From assembly GCA_028822935.1 (NCBI GenBank), contig JAPKCM010000001.1, positions 162,868 to 226,867 on the forward strand: a DNA stretch of 64,000 bases, in the 5' to 3' direction. Made by a program: the position numbers and the translations under genes. The DNA is from Akkermansiaceae bacterium (GTDB lineage Bacteria > Verrucomicrobiota > Verrucomicrobiia > Verrucomicrobiales > Akkermansiaceae). Every line of letters begins with the position of its first letter. Positions within the stretch are counted from its first letter, which is position 1. Shown here piece after piece: positions 37,325 to 46,798 of the stretch. The notes below the pieces were generated by a model, which had not been told where the DNA came from, made no database searches, and was given only the letters and a program-made list of their open reading frames with translations.

Positions 37325-38767
37325 CTAAGCTCCGAGAAGCCAGAGGATGGGCTGGGGAAAGAAGCCCAGAAGGATGATGAGTCCAGTAAGAACGGCGATG
37401 ACGTAGAATGAAAGTGGCCGCACTTTAACGGGGCTCGTTTTCAATGATTTCCGCCAATACATCGCGCGGATAATCTTGAAGTAGTAAAAGAATCCAGCGG
37501 CAACTCCCACGAATCCAAGGGAGATCGGAATCCAGAGGCTCGCTCCCACGGCGGCCTGGAAGGCGAAGAGCTTGCCGAAGAATCCCGCGGTCAGGGGAAG
37601 TCCGGCAAGGGCGCCGATCACGATCGTGGTGAGGAAGGCCAGAGCAGGGTTCCGGGTTCCGAGACCTTCGAAAGCGGCAATTTCATCAGAACCACTATCG
37701 CGATGGATGGCGGCGAGGATGAAGAAGGCTGCAAAGGTCATGAGGAAGTAGACCGAGAGGTAGAATCCCGTGACCTGAAAAGCACTGAGATCGCCCTTGC
37801 TGTTCCATGCGGCGATACCGAGGAGGATGAAACCGGCATTGGCGATGGATGAATAGGCAAGAAGGCGCTTAAAGTTGGTCTGAGGAATTGCCGCGAGGTT
37901 TCCAACAAGAATGGTCGCTCCGGCGAGGACGGCAACGATGAAGGTCGTTTTCTCGGCCGTGATGCTGTTTTCAAAGAAAGGTTGAAGGACACGCAGTGCG
38001 ACAGCAAAGCCGGAAGCTTTCGAAGCGACGGAAAGGAAAGCGGTCGTGGGAGTTGGGGCTCCTTGGTATACATCGGGGATCCAGAGGTGCATGGGGACTG
38101 CACCTACTTTGAAAGCCAGAGAGATGAGAATCAGGGCGAGGCCGAAGAGGAGGAAAGTGGAGTTCTCCTCAGACATCGTTTCACCGATGGCGGCGAGACT
38201 GGTGGTGCCTGTTGCGCCGTAGATCCATGAGATCCCGTAGACGAGGAATCCAGTAGAGATCGCGCCGAGGATCAAGAATTTCACACCCGCTTCGAGGGAG
38301 CCAACATTACGACGCATGTAGGCTACTAGAATGTAGAGCGTGATGGTGGTGAGCTCGAGTGAGACGAAAAGGGAAACGAGATCTTTGGCGGAGGCCATCC
38401 ACATCATTCCCGCCACGGCGAAAAGGATGAGGCAGTAATATTCTCCTGTGGAATCGTCGGAGTCAGGATTCGCCGTGAACTTTGCCAAGATCTTGCGGTA
38501 ATCAAGGCAGAGCGTAAGGGTCATGATGCCTGCGAGAAGTGCGAAGCCCTTGAAGAATTTTGCCTGGGAATCCCACGCGTAGAAGCGTGTCATTTCCTTG
38601 TTGTTCTCGGGTGCTTCCGCCCAGAAAAGGAGGACTAAACCGAAGACCAAGGCCCCAATGCCGAGGCAGGCGATGAGGAATTTTTCTTTACGAGGAAGAA
38701 AGGCTTCCAACATTAGGAGGACGATCCCGGCGAGGACGACGTAGGCTTCTAACCAGTGAGCAGGCAT
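37325..38767 (-). CDS. nuoN: NADH-quinone oxidoreductase subunit N
   Basis: Antiporter-like proton-pumping membrane subunit of complex I. The 480-residue protein has about 14 membrane helices and the family blocks VSLELTTITLYILVAYMRRN (the conserved glutamate region), VGAVPMHLWIPDVYQGAPTP and LLAYSSIANAGFILLGI. It is the last gene of the nuoGHIJKLMN run and follows nuoM by 31 bp. Confidence 0.94.
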   Translation of the reverse strand: MPAHWLEAYVVLAGIVLLMLEAFLPRKEKFLIACLGIGALVFGLVLLFWAEAPENNKEMTRFYAWDSQAKFFKGFALLAGIMTLTLCLDYRKILAKFTANPDSDDSTGEYYCLILFAVAGMMWMASAKDLVSLFVSLELTTITLYILVAYMRRNVGSLEAGVKFLILGAISTGFLVYGISWIYGATGTTSLAAIGETMSEENSTFLLFGLALILISLAFKVGAVPMHLWIPDVYQGAPTPTTAFLSVASKASGFAVALRVLQPFFENSITAEKTTFIVAVLAGATILVGNLAAIPQTNFKRLLAYSSIANAGFILLGIAAWNSKGDLSAFQVTGFYLSVYFLMTFAAFFILAAIHRDSGSDEIAAFEGLGTRNPALAFLTTIVIGALAGLPLTAGFFGKLFAFQAAVGASLWIPISLGFVGVAAGFFYYFKIIRAMYWRKSLKTSPVKVRPLSFYVIAVLTGLIILLGFFPQPILWLLGA

Positions 38768-38798
38768 GAGAATGAGTGTCGAAAGTTAAGAGGAAAAA

Positions 38799-40283
38799 TT
38801 AGTTGTCCGATTGTTCGGTGGCGTCGGACGAGACTTGGCAGCCGCAGCCTTCAAGGAGACTGAGGAGGCTGTTGGGATAAAGTCCGACGATCAAGAGTGC
38901 GGCAGCGAGAATCATCGCTGGCATCTTTTCCATAAAGGTGAGGTCGGCGACGCCCGTTGAGTTTTTCACGGCTGGGCCTTGGAAGGTTTTACGGAAGGCG
39001 CGAAGCATGTAAACGGCGCTGATGACCACTCCCCAAAGGGCGAGGATCGTGGCAACCTGGACGCAGCCCAGAGGGCCACCCTTATAGGATTCGAATCCAG
39101 AAAGGAAGACGAGCACTTCGCCCGAGAAGTTGGCCAATCCGGGAAGTCCAATGGAGGCCATTCCGGCAAGTCCAAAGAGGAAGGCGAGTTTCGGGGCCGC
39201 TTTTGCGAGGCCGCCAAGGTCGGCTAGTTCGAGGGTGCCGGTGCGCTTTTGGATGGAATCCGAGAGGCAGAAGAGCATCGCGATACTGATGCCGTGTGCG
39301 AACATAAGGACGACTGCCGCGGGAATCGCAATGGTATTGGCTGAGGCACTTCCGGCTTCAATCAAGGCGGCAAAGGCGAGGAAGATGTAGCCCATGTGCA
39401 TCACGGACGAGTTGCCGAGGAGAGTGTCCATCCGCTTTTGGTTGATCGTGACGAAGCCAACCCAGAGAATGTTGCCCAGGAGAAGAACGATGAGGAGGCC
39501 GAGCCAATCCTGCATTCCTTCGGAAACCATGGGGTAGAAACGAATGAGGCCGTAGAGGCCAAACTTCTTGAGAACGCCAGCATGGAGCATGGCGACGGGA
39601 GTGGGAGCCGAGGCATATGCGGGAGCGGCCCAAGAGTGGAAGGGGAAGAGGGAAACGAGAGTTCCGAATCCAACGATGAGAAGGACGGCGATTCCTTTTT
39701 GTGCTTCGGGATCAATTTCGGAAGCGAGCAGATCCTTGAAGAGCCAGGATTCCGAGCCGGAAGCATTGACGAGCCAGAGCAGTCCGGCGAGGAGTACGAT
39801 CGAGCCAAAGGCGAGGTAGATAGTGATCTTCCAGGCGGCTTCTTTGCGTTCACCCTTACCCAGAATTCCAATCATGAGGAAGGTGGGAATGAGGGCCAAC
39901 TCGTGGAAGGCGTAGAAGAAGAAAAGATCAGTCGAGAGGAAGGCGCCAATGGCTCCTGCTCCAATCAAGAGGCTGGAAGCATACCAGAGCTTCTCTCTGC
40001 CCTCAGGAGCACCTCCATGGAGGATGGCGGCAAAGAGAACGATGACGCTGAGAAGCAGCATGATGACGCTGATGCCATCGTAGAATCCCATGGCAAGATG
40101 GATGCTGGGAGTCGCGAGAACTTCAAAGGAGATCGACCAAACATCGGCCTGCCAGCAGAAGACCGAGCCGAGTCCGAGGAAAAGGATGAGACCGGACGCG
40201 ATGAGCGCCGTGAGACGAGCCTTAACACCGCTAAAAATAGCGATGGCTGCGAGGAGGGGGATCAGAACGAAAATGACACTCAT
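38799..40283 (-). CDS. nuoM: NADH-quinone oxidoreductase subunit M
   Basis: Second antiporter-like proton-pumping subunit of complex I, 494 residues with about 14 helices. The blocks FFYAFHELALIPTFLMIGIL (with the key glutamate), LFPFHSWAAPAYASAPTPVA and LGNSSVMHMGYIFLAF are characteristic. A cysteine-containing tail (LEGCGCQVSSD) extends the C-terminus. The ATG overlaps the nuoL stop by 4 nt, so nuoL and nuoM are translationally coupled. Nothing in the frame is missing compared with the family. Confidence 0.94.
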   Translation of the reverse strand: MSVIFVLIPLLAAIAIFSGVKARLTALIASGLILFLGLGSVFCWQADVWSISFEVLATPSIHLAMGFYDGISVIMLLLSVIVLFAAILHGGAPEGREKLWYASSLLIGAGAIGAFLSTDLFFFYAFHELALIPTFLMIGILGKGERKEAAWKITIYLAFGSIVLLAGLLWLVNASGSESWLFKDLLASEIDPEAQKGIAVLLIVGFGTLVSLFPFHSWAAPAYASAPTPVAMLHAGVLKKFGLYGLIRFYPMVSEGMQDWLGLLIVLLLGNILWVGFVTINQKRMDTLLGNSSVMHMGYIFLAFAALIEAGSASANTIAIPAAVVLMFAHGISIAMLFCLSDSIQKRTGTLELADLGGLAKAAPKLAFLFGLAGMASIGLPGLANFSGEVLVFLSGFESYKGGPLGCVQVATILALWGVVISAVYMLRAFRKTFQGPAVKNSTGVADLTFMEKMPAMILAAALLIVGLYPNSLLSLLEGCGCQVSSDATEQSDN

Positions 40284-42112
40284 GAGACGAAGACCGTGAG
40301 ATAGATGACAATGATGACCCCGAGGCCAAAGAGAGAAGCATACGCCTGGAGGTTGCCAGACTGCATGCGGGTGAAGATACGACCGACACCGCCGGCAGCG
40401 CGCGAGAACCCACCGACGAGGAGACCGCCGATGACCAACTCATCAATAAAGTGAATGACGGCAGCAACGGCGTCTTGAAGGTAGGTTACCAACTTGGCGT
40501 AGAACTCATCGATGTAGAACTTGTTGCGGAAGATCTTGGCGATCTTGTTGTCGGCAAGAGGATCCTTTTCGGCGTTGAAGTAGAGTTTCCATGCGAAGAA
40601 GGCTCCTATCGCGAAGGAAAGTAGAGATGCGATGAGTGCAGGCCCAAAATGGAAGTAGAATTCGTTATGCAGTGGAGAAAGGTTTGCGCCGATTGGGTTC
40701 CACCCTGAAAAAAGAGCCATAACCGTCAACGCAATCAGGGGAATGAGCATCAAGACGCCAACTTCTTTGGCATGACCTGCTTTCTCGCTTCGGTTCTTGC
40801 CGAGGAAGGCAATGAAGAAGAGGCGGAACATGTAGAAGGTGGTTAAGCAGGCAACAAATGCTGCGATCACAAACAGAGCCATGTTTTTGTGAAGAGCTGC
40901 CTCGAGGATTCCTTCCTTGGAGAAGAAACCAGCGGTAAGGGGGAATCCGCAGAGAGCAAGTGTCCCGATGAAAAAAGTGACGGTGGTGATGGGCATTTTG
41001 CTCTTCAGGTCACCCATTTTCCAAATGTTTTGCTCGTGATGGCAGGCGTAGATCACCGCACCTGATCCGAGGAAGAGGAGAGCCTTGAACCAAGCGTGAG
41101 TGAAGAGGTGGAACATCCCGGCATTTGGATCGAGAAGGCCGACGGCCATGACCATGTAGCCGAGTTGTGAAAGGGTGGAGTAGGCGAGAATTTTTTTGAT
41201 GTCGTCCTGCTGGGTTGCCATGAGAGCGGCGAGCAGGGAAGTGATCCCTCCGATCCAGGGGATGGTATTGACGCCCCAAAGAGCTTCAATGGTTTCGGTT
41301 CCTATGGAAAGATAGAGGCGGGCCATCATGAAGACACCGGCCGCAACCATGGTGGCGGCGTGGATGAGGGCGGAAACCGGAGTTGGTCCTTCCATGGCAT
41401 CTGGAAGCCAGACGTGGAGAGGTGCTTGAGCTGATTTTCCCATCGCTCCCATGAAGATGAGGAGAACGGCGGTGCCGAGGAAGAAGGGGGAATACTCGGG
41501 CTTTCCAACAAAGAACTCGCTGATGCCATCGAAAGTGAGAGCCGCGGACGTTCCACCCGCGATTCCCCAAAGCATGAGGATGCCGATCATGAAGCCGAAG
41601 TCACCGATCCGGTTGGTCAGGAACGCCTTCTTTGCGGCATCGGCAGCGGATTCCTTTTCATACCAATGTCCAATCAGGAGGTAGGAGCTGAGTCCTACCA
41701 GCTCCCAGAAGACGAACATCATCATGAAGTTCGAGGCGAGGACGATGCCGGTCATGGAGAACATGAACAACGAAAGAGCACCAAAGTATCGGGCCTTCGC
41801 TGAGTCGTCCTTCATGTAGGCGAGGGAGAAAAGGTGAACGAGGAAACCGACTCCGGTGACCACGAGCATCATATTCTTCGCAAAGGAGTCGAGCTTCAGT
41901 CCGATTTCTATCTCAATATCAGGGAGCGTGGCCCAACTGAAGGAAACGTCCGTCGTTTCAGAGGAGATCAGGAAGATCGTGATGAATAGAATCGCTCCCG
42001 CGACCGCTGTCGATACGAGAGCGGAGACGTTTTGGAGTTTTTTCAGTCCAAGATGAATCGTCGCTGCCGACAAAAGTGGCAGGGCGAGAAGTAGCCAGGC
42101 GAGGGTATCCAT
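40280..42112 (-). CDS. nuoL: NADH-quinone oxidoreductase subunit L
   Basis: Largest antiporter-like subunit of complex I, 610 residues. It has FVFWELVGLSSYLLIGHWYE (glutamate of the antiporter core), MGKSAQAPLHVWLPDAMEGP, LAYSTLSQLGYMVMAVGL and the C-terminal amphipathic lateral helix with its final membrane anchor. Normal length for the family. It follows nuoK by 12 bp and overlaps nuoM by 4. Confidence 0.95.
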   Translation of the reverse strand: MDTLAWLLLALPLLSAATIHLGLKKLQNVSALVSTAVAGAILFITIFLISSETTDVSFSWATLPDIEIEIGLKLDSFAKNMMLVVTGVGFLVHLFSLAYMKDDSAKARYFGALSLFMFSMTGIVLASNFMMMFVFWELVGLSSYLLIGHWYEKESAADAAKKAFLTNRIGDFGFMIGILMLWGIAGGTSAALTFDGISEFFVGKPEYSPFFLGTAVLLIFMGAMGKSAQAPLHVWLPDAMEGPTPVSALIHAATMVAAGVFMMARLYLSIGTETIEALWGVNTIPWIGGITSLLAALMATQQDDIKKILAYSTLSQLGYMVMAVGLLDPNAGMFHLFTHAWFKALLFLGSGAVIYACHHEQNIWKMGDLKSKMPITTVTFFIGTLALCGFPLTAGFFSKEGILEAALHKNMALFVIAAFVACLTTFYMFRLFFIAFLGKNRSEKAGHAKEVGVLMLIPLIALTVMALFSGWNPIGANLSPLHNEFYFHFGPALIASLLSFAIGAFFAWKLYFNAEKDPLADNKIAKIFRNKFYIDEFYAKLVTYLQDAVAAVIHFIDELVIGGLLVGGFSRAAGGVGRIFTRMQSGNLQAYASLFGLGVIIVIYLTVFVS

Positions 42113-42124
42113 GGTTCGAAAAAG

Positions 42125-42445
42125 TTAGCCGCGCATTGAAGTGAGGTCCTCGACGTCAATCGTCTGTCGAGCACGGTAAAGGGCCACGATGATGGCCAGA
42201 CCCACCGCAACTTCGGCTGCGGCGACGGTAATAATAAAGAAGACCAAGACTTGGCCGTCGTAATCGGGGAGGCCATTTGCCGAAATGTGAAGTCTCGAAA
42301 AGGCAACCAAGGTGATGTTGGCGGCAGCGAGCATGAGCTCGAGGCACATGAAGATGACAATGATGTTTCGGCGGATCATCACGCCGCCGAGTCCGATTGC
42401 AAAGAGCAGTCCGGAGACGAAAAGGTAGTCGTTGAGCGAAGCCAT
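42125..42445 (-). CDS. nuoK: NADH-quinone oxidoreductase subunit K
   Basis: Small three-helix subunit of complex I, 106 residues. The conserved buried glutamates lie in IFMCLELMLAAANI and AAAEVAVGLAIIVALYR, both standard NuoK blocks. The N-terminus MASLNDYLFVSGLLFAIGLG is also typical. It lies between nuoJ (11 bp upstream) and nuoL. Confidence 0.94.
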   Translation of the reverse strand: MASLNDYLFVSGLLFAIGLGGVMIRRNIIVIFMCLELMLAAANITLVAFSRLHISANGLPDYDGQVLVFFIITVAAAEVAVGLAIIVALYRARQTIDVEDLTSMRG

Positions 42446-42456
42446 ATCTGGGGAAA

Positions 42457-43050
42457 TTAAGATTTAGATGATTTCGAACTGCGCTTGGAGAGGACCACGA
42501 CGCCGATAGTGGCGACGAGGAGGAGGATGCCCATCACTTGGAGGGGGAAGTTGAAGTCACGGAAGACCGTCATCCCGATGAGGTTGGTGTCGGGAAGTTG
42601 TGGCGAAGTCGGGTGCGTGAGGATCTCCCTAATCTTGTCTTGTCCAGCAAGCTCTTCACTTTCAGCGGCGGCGGCTAGGACTTCTTTCGTGATGGGAGTG
42701 AAGGATTCATCTTCAGGTCCCATTTGAATGACACCGAGAACCTGAATCACGAGCATCAGAGGGATGATCACTCCGGCAATAACGGTGGAAGACTTGTAGC
42801 GGATCTTTGTTTCATCGTTCAGATCAAGAAGCATGATGATGAAGATGAAGAGGACCATGATCGCTCCGGCATACACGAGGATTTGGATGATCCCGACGAA
42901 GTAGGCATTGAGTCCAATGAAGAGCCCCGCCATTCCCACGAAGGAAAGGACCATGGAAAGGGCGCTCGAAACGGGGTTTCGGAAGGACACCAGCATGACC
43001 CCGCCAACGACGGCAAGGAGGCTAAAGAAGTAGAAGATATAGATTTCCAT
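42457..43050 (-). CDS. nuoJ: NADH-quinone oxidoreductase subunit J
   Basis: Five-helix membrane subunit of complex I, 197 residues. The family block GLNAYFVGIIQILVYAGAIM followed by VLFIFIIMLLDL contains the pi-bulge helix involved in coupling. A polar loop of about 55 residues (about 105-160) lies before the last helix. It starts 3 bp after the nuoI stop. Confidence 0.93.
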   Translation of the reverse strand: MEIYIFYFFSLLAVVGGVMLVSFRNPVSSALSMVLSFVGMAGLFIGLNAYFVGIIQILVYAGAIMVLFIFIIMLLDLNDETKIRYKSSTVIAGVIIPLMLVIQVLGVIQMGPEDESFTPITKEVLAAAAESEELAGQDKIREILTHPTSPQLPDTNLIGMTVFRDFNFPLQVMGILLLVATIGVVVLSKRSSKSSKS

Positions 43051-43053
43051 GGC

Positions 43054-43620
43054 TTACTTCAGGTCGTTCCATTTGTTGACAAGGCCCACGCGCGTTCCGC
43101 CAATCTCGTAGAGGCGCTCTTTATCGTTAACCATGTCGGAGCGCTTGGTTCCGGTGACGATGTAGTCGGGGCGGAGATAGATGGCCTGTTCGGGACAGAC
43201 TTCCTCGCACATACCGCAGTAGATGCAGCGGATCATATCGATTTCAAATTCCTTGGGGCGCTTTTCCACCTTGGCCCATTCGTCATCGGATGGGATTTCG
43301 GAGGGGGTAATCTTGATGGCCTTGGGAGGGCAGATAAATTCGCAAAGCTGACAGGAGACACAGCGCTCACGCTGCTGCTCATCGGTGACGAGCGCAGGAA
43401 CACCACGGTAGTATTCAGGGAGATGCTCGTCCCATTTTTGCTCGGGATATTGCATCGTGATTCCCATCCCTGATGAAGCGAGTTCGTCTGCTCCCACGCT
43501 CTTTCCAAAGAGAGTTTTGAAGGCGTGGCGAAGGGTGATGGCCATTCCCTTGAAGATCGATCCAAAATAGATCTTCTCTCCGGCGGAGAGCTTTGGGCGG
43601 TTGACTTTGATTGTAGCCAT
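43054..43620 (-). CDS. nuoI: NADH-quinone oxidoreductase subunit I
   Basis: Peripheral-arm ferredoxin-like subunit carrying clusters N6a and N6b. The 188-residue protein has two 4Fe-4S motifs, CVSCQLCEFICP and CIYCGMCEEVCP, both complete (CxxCxxCxxxCP). The flanking FGSIFKGMAITLRHAFKTLF is the membrane-facing amphipathic start. It lies 10 bp after nuoH. Confidence 0.95.
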   Translation of the reverse strand: MATIKVNRPKLSAGEKIYFGSIFKGMAITLRHAFKTLFGKSVGADELASSGMGITMQYPEQKWDEHLPEYYRGVPALVTDEQQRERCVSCQLCEFICPPKAIKITPSEIPSDDEWAKVEKRPKEFEIDMIRCIYCGMCEEVCPEQAIYLRPDYIVTGTKRSDMVNDKERLYEIGGTRVGLVNKWNDLK

Positions 43621-43630
43621 GGGGAAATAT

Positions 43631-44899
43631 TTAGACCGAACGAACGGAGGAGGGTTTGATTACCGATTTGGCGATTGAGACTAGAATGATCGTCGCTGCA
43701 ATCAAGATGAATGCGCCGAAGACGGTTCCGAGAATGCCGATGCTGGGAGCGGCCATGAGGAGGGCCATGAGGAAGATATTGATGAGCGCTGCTTCGAAGA
43801 AGACGATCCAACCGAGATCCATGAGCTGATCGTAGCGGAAACGTGGAACGGTCCAGCGAACGAGGACGAAGAAGAGGATGAAAATGGTGACCTTAGTCAG
43901 GAAGCATCCGAGATGAATGAGACTTACCCACCATGCGCCAGTGGGGAGGAGTCCATCAATACCGAAGCCGATGGACCAGCCTCCGAAGAAGAGCGTTACG
44001 ATGAGAGCCGAGCCGATGATCATCGCGGCATATTCTCCCAGGAAGAAGAGCGCGAATTTCATCGAGGAATATTCCGTGTGGTAACCGCCGACGAGTTCGG
44101 TTTCACATTCCGGCAAGTCGAAAGGAGTTCGGTTGGTTTCCGCGAAGATGGAAGTGGTGAAAATGAAGAAGGTAATTACCAGTGGAATCATGAGAAGCCA
44201 GCGGAGAAGAAGCCCTTCCTGACCCCAGTAGCCTGAGCCGATGATGAATCCTCCTTCATTCCAGAGCGGGAGAAGGAGCCAGCCATTTTTGACTTGGTCT
44301 TCGACAATGTGGCCCAGATTTAAGTCTCCGAAATACATCAGGACCGGAATGAGCGACAAACCGAGCGCAATTTCGTAGGAGATCATTTGCGCACAAGAGC
44401 GGACGCCGCCGAAGAAGGGATACTTCGAATTGGAAGACCAACCCGCGAGGGTGATTCCGTAAACCGAGAGAGAAGCGATGGCAAAGATGAAGAGGGGGCC
44501 AACGCTGAGATCGGCGACCGCAAGAGGGATGATGTGCTCACCAATCTCCATCGGGCTTCCGAAGGGAATGACAGCCATCGTGATCAGGGCTGGAACCATC
44601 GTCATGCAGGGAGCGAGCCAGAAGAAGGCCTTGCGGACATAACTCGGAGTGAAGTCTTCCTTGAGGATGAACTTTAAGCCATCGGCCATCGGCTGTGTCA
44701 ATCCGCCAATGGGAAGCGCGAAGTCTTTCTTAAATCCAAGAATGGTAAGAGGAATGCCTGTTCGGTTGGGGCCGACGCGATCTTGAATCATCGCGGAAAA
44801 GCGCCGCTCAAAAATCACGCAGATACTGACGAAGGTCAGGGTCAGGCCGAGGAACACGCCAATCTTAATGGCGGTGGCGATGAGGAGGGTGGTATCCAT
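43631..44899 (-). CDS. nuoH: NADH-quinone oxidoreductase subunit H
   Basis: Membrane subunit at the quinone-binding site linking both arms of complex I. The 422-residue protein has about nine helices and the blocks ERRFSAMIQDRVGPNRTGIP, GWSSNSKYPFFGGVRSCAQM and ETNRTPFDLPECETELVGGY, all standard. It is somewhat longer than E. coli NuoH (about 325), with extra sequence in the middle loops. It follows nuoG by 23 bp. Confidence 0.94.
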   Translation of the reverse strand: MDTTLLIATAIKIGVFLGLTLTFVSICVIFERRFSAMIQDRVGPNRTGIPLTILGFKKDFALPIGGLTQPMADGLKFILKEDFTPSYVRKAFFWLAPCMTMVPALITMAVIPFGSPMEIGEHIIPLAVADLSVGPLFIFAIASLSVYGITLAGWSSNSKYPFFGGVRSCAQMISYEIALGLSLIPVLMYFGDLNLGHIVEDQVKNGWLLLPLWNEGGFIIGSGYWGQEGLLLRWLLMIPLVITFFIFTTSIFAETNRTPFDLPECETELVGGYHTEYSSMKFALFFLGEYAAMIIGSALIVTLFFGGWSIGFGIDGLLPTGAWWVSLIHLGCFLTKVTIFILFFVLVRWTVPRFRYDQLMDLGWIVFFEAALINIFLMALLMAAPSIGILGTVFGAFILIAATIILVSIAKSVIKPSSVRSV

Positions 44900-44922
44900 G
44901 GGGTGATGCAGGATAGGAAAAC

Positions 44923-46680
44923 TTAGCCGTTGATCAGGCCGCTTTCGACGCGCGCCTTTTCTTGTTCAAGGAGGGGGATGGTGACGCCCGTCTCAGTAAT
45001 CTGAACACCGAGGTCGCCGATGCTTCCGAAGGATTGGCCTTCGAAGGCGGGAATCTCGGAAGCGAGGGCTTTGATGACTCCGTCTACCGAGGCAGGGGCT
45101 TCGAATGTTTTTTCAACCGCGGCCAAGAGAGCGGCGAGAGTCTCCCAGTCTTCGCGAGCATCGCCAGGAGCGAGCGTGGCTTGGTAAGCGCGCTGCAACC
45201 GTCCGGTGACATTTACGTAAGTGGCGCGCTTTTCAGCGAAACCAGCGCCAGGAAGGACCACCTCACTAGCGGCCGCAGTGGGATTGGCTAGGATGTGAGA
45301 GGAGACGAGATGCTCGAGGCCTGCGAGGTCACTCTGATTGAAGCCGGCTTCTTCGAGGAGATCTTCCTGAAGAACGATGAGTGCCTTGATGCGGCCAGAG
45401 GAGACTCCTTCACGGATGGCATCGAGCTTTTCCGAGGGGTCTTCATTTCCAAAAATGAGGGCCGCGCCGGTCGAGTTGGGATTGCGGTCGGCAGAGATGA
45501 GCTTGCTATCTGAGTCACCTTTTCGGGCGACCGTGCTGATGAGATCAGTTCCCAAGGCGTCCGCGAGTTTCTTGGCGAGGTAGAGTTCCTCATTGCTCAT
45601 CCGAGCGGAAGCAATGATGGCGACCTCCTTCGGTTGGCGCATGTTCAGGCCTTCCGCGGCCTTCGAAATTGCTTCGGTCCAGGTGGATGAAGAATGAGTG
45701 CCCTCTTTTTGAATCAGAGGAGCTGTCAGGCGGGCATCGGATTCTAGATGGTGGAAAGCGAGACGATGGCTGTCGGGCATCCAGTCCGAGTTCACGTCGT
45801 TGTTCTGCCGGGGCGTGACGCGGAAGACTTCATTGGCACGTGTCCAAATCGTGGTGTTGCAGCCTGTGCCGCAATTGAGATCGATACTTTTGGTCTCTTT
45901 CAGGAACCAAACGCGCATCTGGAAGCGGAAATCATTGGAGGTGAGGGCTCCGACCGGGCAGATGTCAGCAGTATTGAGTGCGTAGTTATTATCTAGGCGG
46001 CGACCGGGATGAACGGTGACTGAAGTGTGGGTGCCGCGCTGGGAGAATCCGAGAACAGGCTCTTCCGCAACTTCTTCCATAAAGCGGATGCAGCGGCTGC
46101 ACATGATGCAGCGTTCGTCATCGAGGCGGATGTTTTTTCCAATGTCGACGTTTTTGGGTTTCTTGATCTTGGTTTCCTGGAAGCGGGATTGGCCACGTCC
46201 GTGCTGAACCGAGAATTCCTGAAGCTTGCACTCACCAGCTTGGTCGCAAATCGGGCAATCGAGAGGGTGGTTGATGAGAAGGAACTCCATCACCCCTTCG
46301 CGGCAGCTTTCAACGAGCTCTCCGCTGGTGCGGATGCCCATGTTCTCGGCCACAGTGTTTGCGCAGGCAATCACGGGACGCGGCATCCAACCAATTTCTT
46401 GGTAGCCATCGTCTCCAAAAGTCGGTGCTTCGCCTGGAGCGGGGCGGGGAGGCATGCCCATCTGCACAAGGCACATGCGGCAATTTCCAGGAGAGGAAAG
46501 TTTGGGATGGTAGCAATAGTGGGGGATTTCCTTCTCCGCTATTTTAGCTGCTTCAATCATCCGAGTGCCACGGGGAACTTGAATCCAGTGGCCATCAATC
46601 TGCACATTAACCAAGCCCTTTTCAGCGGCAAGGTCCTTCGGAAGCTTTAGTTCGGCAGTGGCCGTTGCATCTTCGCTCAT
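44923..46680 (-). CDS. nuoG: NADH-quinone oxidoreductase subunit G (short form)
   Basis: Peripheral-arm iron-sulfur subunit of complex I, 585 residues. The N-terminal 2Fe-2S domain (CYHPKLSSPGNCRMCLVQ and a later IACANTV), the His/Cys motif CPICDQAGECKLQ and the two-cluster region CIMCSRCIRFMEE with ADICPVGALTSNDF are all present. The C-terminal molybdopterin-oxidoreductase-like part is much reduced compared with ~900-residue forms. It opens the nuoGHIJKLMN run. nuoA-F are not in the window; the upstream neighbour is an unrelated hydrolase, so the complex I genes are split in this genome. Confidence 0.94.
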   Translation of the reverse strand: MSEDATATAELKLPKDLAAEKGLVNVQIDGHWIQVPRGTRMIEAAKIAEKEIPHYCYHPKLSSPGNCRMCLVQMGMPPRPAPGEAPTFGDDGYQEIGWMPRPVIACANTVAENMGIRTSGELVESCREGVMEFLLINHPLDCPICDQAGECKLQEFSVQHGRGQSRFQETKIKKPKNVDIGKNIRLDDERCIMCSRCIRFMEEVAEEPVLGFSQRGTHTSVTVHPGRRLDNNYALNTADICPVGALTSNDFRFQMRVWFLKETKSIDLNCGTGCNTTIWTRANEVFRVTPRQNNDVNSDWMPDSHRLAFHHLESDARLTAPLIQKEGTHSSSTWTEAISKAAEGLNMRQPKEVAIIASARMSNEELYLAKKLADALGTDLISTVARKGDSDSKLISADRNPNSTGAALIFGNEDPSEKLDAIREGVSSGRIKALIVLQEDLLEEAGFNQSDLAGLEHLVSSHILANPTAAASEVVLPGAGFAEKRATYVNVTGRLQRAYQATLAPGDAREDWETLAALLAAVEKTFEAPASVDGVIKALASEIPAFEGQSFGSIGDLGVQITETGVTIPLLEQEKARVESGLING

Positions 46681-46756
46681 GGTCAGCGCGGGTTAAATGA
46701 GCAAGATTTGCTCTTCGCTTGCGCACTATGCAAGGATGATCCTACCCCGTAAAGCG

Positions 46757-46780
46757 ACTTTGTGAAATTTTTCACAAAGT
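46757..46780. promoter_or_regulatory. Perfect inverted repeat between yiiX-like gene and nuoG
   Basis: ACTTTGTGAA-ATTT-TTCACAAAGT: 10-bp arms around a 4-nt centre, 18 bp past the stop of the yiiX-like gene and 77 bp before the nuoG ATG on minus. There is no following T-run on either strand, so it could be a transcription-factor site for nuoG or an attenuating hairpin. Function is open. Confidence 0.45.
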
Positions 46781-46798
46781 CTCTCAGGTTCCCAAAGT

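Noticed and set aside
39396..40304. 302-codon plus-strand ORF opposite nuoM
   Set aside because: Antisense shadow of nuoM; low-complexity charged translation without domain pattern.
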